A stretch of DNA of 8,565 bases from JANNVZ01 sp046153915 (GTDB lineage: Bacteria > Bacteroidota > Bacteroidia > Flavobacteriales_D > Sanyastnellaceae), in NCBI GenBank assembly GCA_046153915.1, contig JBJXFC010000211.1, positions 1 to 8,565 on the forward strand, written 5' to 3'. The stretch's first letter is position 1; every line of letters starts with the position of its first letter. Below, piece by piece: positions 5,902 to 8,565 of this stretch. Position numbers and translations under genes: made by a program. The notes under the pieces are model-generated. The model searched no databases, had not been told where the DNA came from, and worked only from the letters and a program-made list of their open reading frames with translations.

Positions 5902-8565
5902 TTATTCCTTGATAATGCGAATTACAGCGTTGGATTGAGCACCCACAATATGAACGAAATAAATTCCGGCGGCTTGTGTAATTTCAATTGCTGGCTGAGA
6001 AGCAATTTTGGTATAACGAGCTACCTCACGGCCTTCCATATCTGTAATCCAGATCATTTGAGCAACATCGTTTGCGTTGTTGGTCAAGATCAAATCTCCG
6101 CGGGTTGGGTTTGGATAAGCTGTCCATGTAGTTGAAGTCAATTCTTCAACACCCGACCATTCTACGAAAATACATCCAGAAGTTGCAGTGCAATTTCCAA
6201 CAGTAATTTCAACTGCCCAGTTGGTCGAATTCGGCAATCCCAACTCAAGTGGATTGAATGACTGACCTGTTGATCCGTTTACTTCCTGCTCAGTATCACA
6301 ATTGATCCACTGGTAGGTTGCGCCTGATTGTTCTGCAGTTAAATTATAGTTTGCATCGAAATTCACATCCGTATTCACAGTGCCAATTGTAAGAATCAAA
6401 GTTGCAGTTGAATCACAACCCTCTTGCGTTGTTCCTTCAAAAGTGTATGTTCCTGATTGGGTATATTCCACATTGTTCCATGTATAAGAGTCACAAGCCG
6501 TAACCTCTTCAGTAGATTGTGCAGAGTAGTTGATGGTCAAGGTCAGGGTATATACCTCTTCACAACCGAACTCATTGGTTTCAGTATGCTCGTATATTCC
6601 AGACTCATTGTATGTGGTGCCAAACCATGTGTAAGAATCACATGCTGTAGCTTCTTCAGTAAATGTAATTACATCTGAAATTGTGAGGTTCAACGTCACG
6701 ATGCTATCACAACCAAACTGATTCACGAATGTCTCAATATATGTTCCAGACTCGGTGTATGTATTGCCATTCCAGTCATACGAAGTGCAGGTAGTAACAT
6801 CTTCTGTGATATTGTCTACAGGAAGAATTTCCAAATTCAATGTCACAAGACTATCGCAACCAAACATGTTTGTGAATGTCTGATTGTAAGTTCCACTTTC
6901 AGTAAACGTCTCATCGTTCCATGTATATGAACCACAAGCGCTATCACTGATTTCGATGAAATCAGGGAAGTTTACAGTTACAACGAGGTGAACAAGGCTA
7001 TCACAACCAGCTTCAGTTACATAATCAAAATCAAATGTACCTGACTCGGTGTAAACGTCGCCGTTGTATTCTACCAACTCACAACCAGAAACCTCAACTG
7101 TTATATCGTAAGAATCTACCAAGGTAAAGTTCAGTGTCAACGTGCTGTCACAACCATTTTGAGCTGTCAACACTTGCGTGTATGTTCCACTTACATCGTA
7201 GGTAGTTCCATTCAGTGTGTAAGGCTGGCAAGATTCTGCGTCGAGAACAGTATTAAATACTTCAAGTATTGTCAGAGTCAACGTAACTGTGCTATCACAG
7301 CCATTGCTTCCTTCAAATATCTGATCGTATGAACCACTTTCGGTATACGTCTCACTTCCCCATGTATAAGAACCACAAGCTGTTTCTGAAACGGCTCCTG
7401 TAGTGCTCAGGTTGATTGTAAGATTTACAGTCAATGTGCTGTCGCAACCTGCGTCTGTTAATAGCGATTGAACATAAGTTCCGCTTTCTGTATAGACTGT
7501 TCCATTCAGATTGTAAGAATCACAAGCAGTTACATCGATGGTTTCAGAAGCCGGCAAATTGATGGTGAGCATCAGAGTAACAATGCTATCACAACCCGCT
7601 GCTGAGGTATAGTTGTTTACATACTCGCCAGATTCGGTGTATGTCATTCCATCCCAGGTGAATTCATTGCAAGCAGACACAGTCACAAAATCGTTGTAAA
7701 CCGGATTGATGGTGAGGTTAAGCGAAACGATGCTATCACAACCATTGGCTGCACCAAATACCTGATTGTAGATACCACTCTCCGTATACGTCACATCATT
7801 CCATGTGAATGATCCACATGCTGTTTCAAACAATTCCGTTGAAACCGAATTGTTGATTGTCAGATTAATCGTCAAAGTGCTATCGCAACCGTTTGAACCG
7901 ATTAATACCTGATCGTAAGTTCCACTTGCAGTGAATGTATCACCATTGATTTCGTACAAATCACAAGCGGTTACATCGATGGTTTCAGATGTTGGAAGTG
8001 TAATAATGAGACTCAGAATTACTGTGCTATCACAACCTGCCGCTGAAGTGTAATTATTCACATACGTGCCAGACTCAGTGTAAGTAGTGCCATCCCAATC
8101 GAATTGATTGCAGGCAGTAACTTCGAGAATGTCTTCGTAAATTGGATTGATTGTAAGGTTCAATACAACAGTGCTGTCACAACCATTTGCAGCTTCATAT
8201 ACTTCTTCGTATTGTCCGCTTTCAGTATATGTAACCGAGTTCCAATCGAACGATCCACAAGCAGTTTCGAACAGTTCTGTTGTAACGGAATTGTTGATGG
8301 TCAAATTGATGGTCAACAAACTATCGCAACCTGCAGTTGTCAGAAGCAATTGCTCATAGACACCACTTGTATTGTAAGATTCACCATTGATTTCGTATGT
8401 GTCGCATGATACCACATCAATCGTTTCTGCGCCTGGTTCGCCGATGGTGAGATTCAGAGTAACAGTGCTGTCACAACCTGCTGCGGTGGTGTAATTGTTT
8501 ACATAAGTTCCCGAAGCAGTGTAAGTTGTTCCATCCCAATCGTACTGTCCGCAAGCTGCAATATT
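5902..8565 (-). CDS. Giant Cys-paired 49-aa tandem-repeat protein with T9SS type A sorting domain (5' end outside window)
   Basis: The frame is open from the window edge to the TAA at 5902-5904 and shows 887 residues. The apparent GTG start at 8415 is an internal Val inside a repeat and should not be taken as the start. Residues 1-732 are fifteen 49-aa units with consensus ACxSYxWNGxTYTESGTY and then GCDSxxxLNLTI. Residues about 733-810 form a different, Cys-containing segment (C756, C792, C798) resembling the ATYQWINCD/WAVEITVGNC domain that often precedes T9SS signals. Residues 817-887 are a T9SS type A sorting domain starting YPNPTRGDL, ending IRIIKE. There is no Lys or Arg before residue 822. 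The family is recurrent in Bacteroidota surface proteins. A stalk, adhesin or matrix role is inferred; no catalytic domain is visible, though one could lie in the missing N-terminal part. Confidence 0.9.
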   Translation of the reverse strand, partial: NIAACGQYDWDGTTYTASGTYVNNYTTAAGCDSTVTLNLTIGEPGAETIDVVSCDTYEINGESYNTSGVYEQLLLTTAGCDSLLTINLTINNSVTTELFETACGSFDWNSVTYTESGQYEEVYEAANGCDSTVVLNLTINPIYEDILEVTACNQFDWDGTTYTESGTYVNNYTSAAGCDSTVILSLIITLPTSETIDVTACDLYEINGDTFTASGTYDQVLIGSNGCDSTLTINLTINNSVSTELFETACGSFTWNDVTYTESGIYNQVFGAANGCDSIVSLNLTINPVYNDFVTVSACNEFTWDGMTYTESGEYVNNYTSAAGCDSIVTLMLTINLPASETIDVTACDSYNLNGTVYTESGTYVQSLLTDAGCDSTLTVNLTINLSTTGAVSETACGSYTWGSETYTESGSYDQIFEGSNGCDSTVTLTLTILEVFNTVLDAESCQPYTLNGTTYDVSGTYTQVLTAQNGCDSTLTLNFTLVDSYDITVEVSGCELVEYNGDVYTESGTFDFDYVTEAGCDSLVHLVVTVNFPDFIEISDSACGSYTWNDETFTESGTYNQTFTNMFGCDSLVTLNLEILPVDNITEDVTTCTSYDWNGNTYTESGTYIETFVNQFGCDSIVTLNLTISDVITFTEEATACDSYTWFGTTYNESGIYEHTETNEFGCEEVYTLTLTINYSAQSTEEVTACDSYTWNNVEYTQSGTYTFEGTTQEGCDSTATLILTIGTVNTDVNFDANYNLTAEQSGATYQWINCDTEQEVNGSTGQSFNPLELGLPNSTNWAVEITVGNCTATSGCIFVEWSGVEELTSTTWTAYPNPTRGDLILTNNANDVAQMIWITDMEGREVARYTKIASQPAIEITQAAGIYFVHIVGAQSNAVIRIIKE
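6370..8565 (-). repeat. Fifteen in-phase 147-bp (49-aa) tandem repeats, with 441-bp higher-order period
   Basis: Units start every 147 bp with no indel: from 6370, 6517, 6664, 6811, 6958, 7105, 7252, 7399, 7546, 7693, 7840, 7987, 8134, 8281 and 8428 (the last is cut by the window edge, missing three residues). Each encodes two Cys exactly 26 residues apart and 23 residues from the next unit's first Cys. Three unit types recur in order in the distal part: type A (ETIDVTACDxYEING, LTINLTINNSV), type B (TELFETACGSFxWNxVTY, LNLTINPxY) and type C (ACNxFxWDGxTYTESG, YVNNYTSAAGCDS). The array continues beyond the window, so the total copy number is unknown. Confidence 0.95.

Noticed and set aside
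5902..8415. GTG at 8413-8415 as the start of the giant repeat protein
   Set aside because: The frame continues open to the window edge and the codons upstream encode another 49-aa unit in perfect register, so the GTG is an internal valine.
6370..8565. Regular 147-bp spacing as a CRISPR array or DNA-level repeat
   Set aside because: The unit is far longer than a CRISPR repeat plus spacer, the similarity is at the protein level with an open frame throughout, and copies are diverged in sequence. The match to nucleosome length is coincidence in a bacterium.
1..8565. A defence system, phage or mobile element spanning the window
   Set aside because: All visible genes are accounted for as fmt, T9SS cargo, Fur and SpoT. 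There is no transposase, integrase, toxin-antitoxin pair or direct-repeat boundary.

Overview
The window looks like a chromosomal segment from a Bacteroidota bacterium, most likely of the Flavobacteriia/Flavobacteriales type (inference). Two large secreted proteins end in type IX secretion system (T9SS) type A sorting domains with a YPNP motif. Start codons lack Shine-Dalgarno sequences, and two genes are preceded by the Bacteroidota -7 promoter element TAnnTTTG. The coding sequence is dense, and nearly all of it lies on the minus strand.

Layout from left to right. (1) Positions 1-96, plus strand: the last 31 codons of a gene that reads like the C-terminus of methionyl-tRNA formyltransferase (fmt). 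It runs tail to tail into the next gene and overlaps its stop by 14 bp. (2) 83-2890, minus: a 935-aa exported protein with a signal peptide, seven Ca-binding VCBS/FG-GAP motifs, an ASPIC/UnbV domain, SprB-type repeats and a T9SS sorting domain. (3) 2949-3383, minus: a Fur-family metalloregulator that lacks the CxxC structural zinc cysteines. (4) 3542-5761, minus: a full-length bifunctional RelA/SpoT (p)ppGpp synthetase/hydrolase. (5) 5762-5901: an intergenic stretch with a perfect inverted repeat upstream of spoT and a strong rho-independent terminator for the gene to its right. (6) 5902-8565, minus, 5' end outside the window: the last 887 aa of a giant T9SS-exported repeat protein.

The most unusual element is the repeat protein. 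It contains fifteen consecutive 49-aa (147-bp) units with no insertion or deletion, each carrying one Cys pair exactly 26 residues apart. A second-order period of three units (147 aa, 441 bp) is clear in the distal part and fades toward the C-terminus. The first 821 visible residues contain no lysine or arginine. Repeats of this general kind are known from Bacteroidota surface proteins, so I read this as an extreme member of a known style of extracellular stalk or adhesin, not a new enzyme system.

The genes do not form one pathway. fmt, spoT and fur are housekeeping or regulatory genes, and the two T9SS cargo proteins flanking the spoT-fur pair act at or outside the cell surface. I saw no tRNA, rRNA, CRISPR array, insertion sequence or phage gene. 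The other open frames, including the plus-strand ones of up to 181 codons, are best explained as shadows of the genes listed.
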